Shown: in pieces, positions 63,603 through 64,000 of the stretch
Position numbering within the stretch: the stretch's first letter is position 1
Layout of the letters: every line of letters starts with the position of its first letter
Source: Alistipes sp.
GTDB taxonomy: Bacteria > Bacteroidota > Bacteroidia > Bacteroidales > Rikenellaceae
Length of the DNA: 64,000 bases
Assembly: GCA_017936685.1 (NCBI GenBank)
Contig: JAGBFA010000013.1
Location: 1-64,000 of the forward strand
Direction of reading: 5' to 3'
Program-made: the position numbers and the translations under genes
The notes under the pieces: model-generated
Database searches by the model: none
Seen by the model: the letters and a program-made list of their open reading frames with translations, nothing else
Told to the model about the DNA's origin: nothing

Positions 63603-64000
63603 ATGAGTGAGATTAAGAAAGAATGGTATGTAGTCAGAGCCATAGGCGGTAAGGAGAAGAAGGTCAAGGAGTATATCGAGACCGAAGTTCGTCATAGCCA
63701 TTTGGAGGATTATATCTCGCAAGTACTTATCCCGACCGAAAAGGTCTATACGATCCGTAATGGAAAGAAAGTATCTAAGGAGAAGGTCTCGTATCCGGGT
63801 TATGTCCTGATCGAGGCCGCATTCGTAGGTCAGATACCGATTATCATTCGCAATATTCCAAATGTGCTCGGCTTCCTGGGCGATACCAAGGAGGACAGCC
63901 GCAAGATGAATCCGACACCTCTGCGTCCACAGGAGGTGAGTCGTATTCTCGGCCGTGTCGATGAGCTGAGCCAGATGGACGAGGAGAACGAGGTTCCGTT
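63603..64000 (+). CDS. nusG: Transcription termination/antitermination factor NusG (cut by window edge)
   Basis: First 132 residues present; the gene runs off the right edge. NGN domain: KKEWYVVRAIGGKEKKVKEYIETEV, QVLIPTEKVYTIRNGKKVSKEKVSYPGYVLIEA, NVLGFLGDTKEDSRKMNPTPLRPQEVSRIL. The C-terminal KOW domain lies outside. Binds RNA polymerase and couples it to Rho or the ribosome. Starts 20 bases after secE. Confidence 0.95.
   Translation, partial: MSEIKKEWYVVRAIGGKEKKVKEYIETEVRHSHLEDYISQVLIPTEKVYTIRNGKKVSKEKVSYPGYVLIEAAFVGQIPIIIRNIPNVLGFLGDTKEDSRKMNPTPLRPQEVSRILGRVDELSQMDEENEVP

Overview
The window is a chromosomal segment of a GC-rich Bacteroidales bacterium, most like Alistipes/Rikenellaceae (inference). 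The sequence-level reasons are a SusC/SusD pair with BACON lipoproteins, batD/batE, class I fumarase, the tRNA-tuf-tRNA-Trp-secE-nusG order, and promoters of the Bacteroidetes type (TTTG, about 20 nt, TAnnTTTG). Both ends cut genes: clpB on the left and nusG on the right.

Layout. 1-1.6 kb: clpB start and a beta-propeller-like lipoprotein. 2.4-13.5 kb (minus strand): DeoR regulator, batD-batE-recR, fumarase, tyrS-folB-Na+ symporter, and dnaX with an A10 slippage tract. 13.7-31.4 kb: a DeoR/GlpR-like regulator divergent from glycerol-3-phosphate dehydrogenase, then GlpT, two calcineurin-like phosphoesterases, a BACON lipoprotein, SusC, SusD and a DUF5689 lipoprotein. I read this as one uptake locus for glycerophosphodiesters or glycerol-phosphate polymers: surface capture, cleavage outside the cytoplasm, SusCD import, GlpT transport and oxidation to DHAP. 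32-38 kb: DHH phosphoesterase, MsbA-like ABC exporter, RelA/SpoT. 38-42.4 kb: methyltransferase, xseB, xseA, a plug/TonB-like protein, prfA. 42.9-51.3 kb: a ten-gene minus-strand housekeeping cluster (LysE-like exporter, cmk, ispH, small membrane protein, S41 protease, histidine kinase, DUF4271, hemD, rnpA, yidD). 51.6-59.1 kb: DUF3467 protein, two paralogous small exported proteins, a Ser-type sulfatase, an alpha-oxoamine synthase and a serine hydrolase. 59.04-61.19 kb: an AT-richer block bounded by 24-bp direct repeats, holding a candidate structured RNA and five small exported proteins. 61.4-64 kb: tRNA-Thr, -Tyr, -Gly, tuf, tRNA-Trp, secE, nusG.

The long gene-free gaps (1.6-2.2, 31.4-32.1, 35.1-35.9, 42.4-42.9, 51.9-53.1 and 55.6-56.2 kb) are packed with a few families of palindromic dispersed repeats. 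In two families the hairpin arms differ from copy to copy but remain complementary, which is direct evidence of selection on secondary structure.

Best candidates for undescribed biology: the direct-repeat-bounded microprotein/RNA island, the arm-swapping repeat families, the glycerol-phosphate SusCD locus, and the dnaX A10 tract where slippage would end translation at once.
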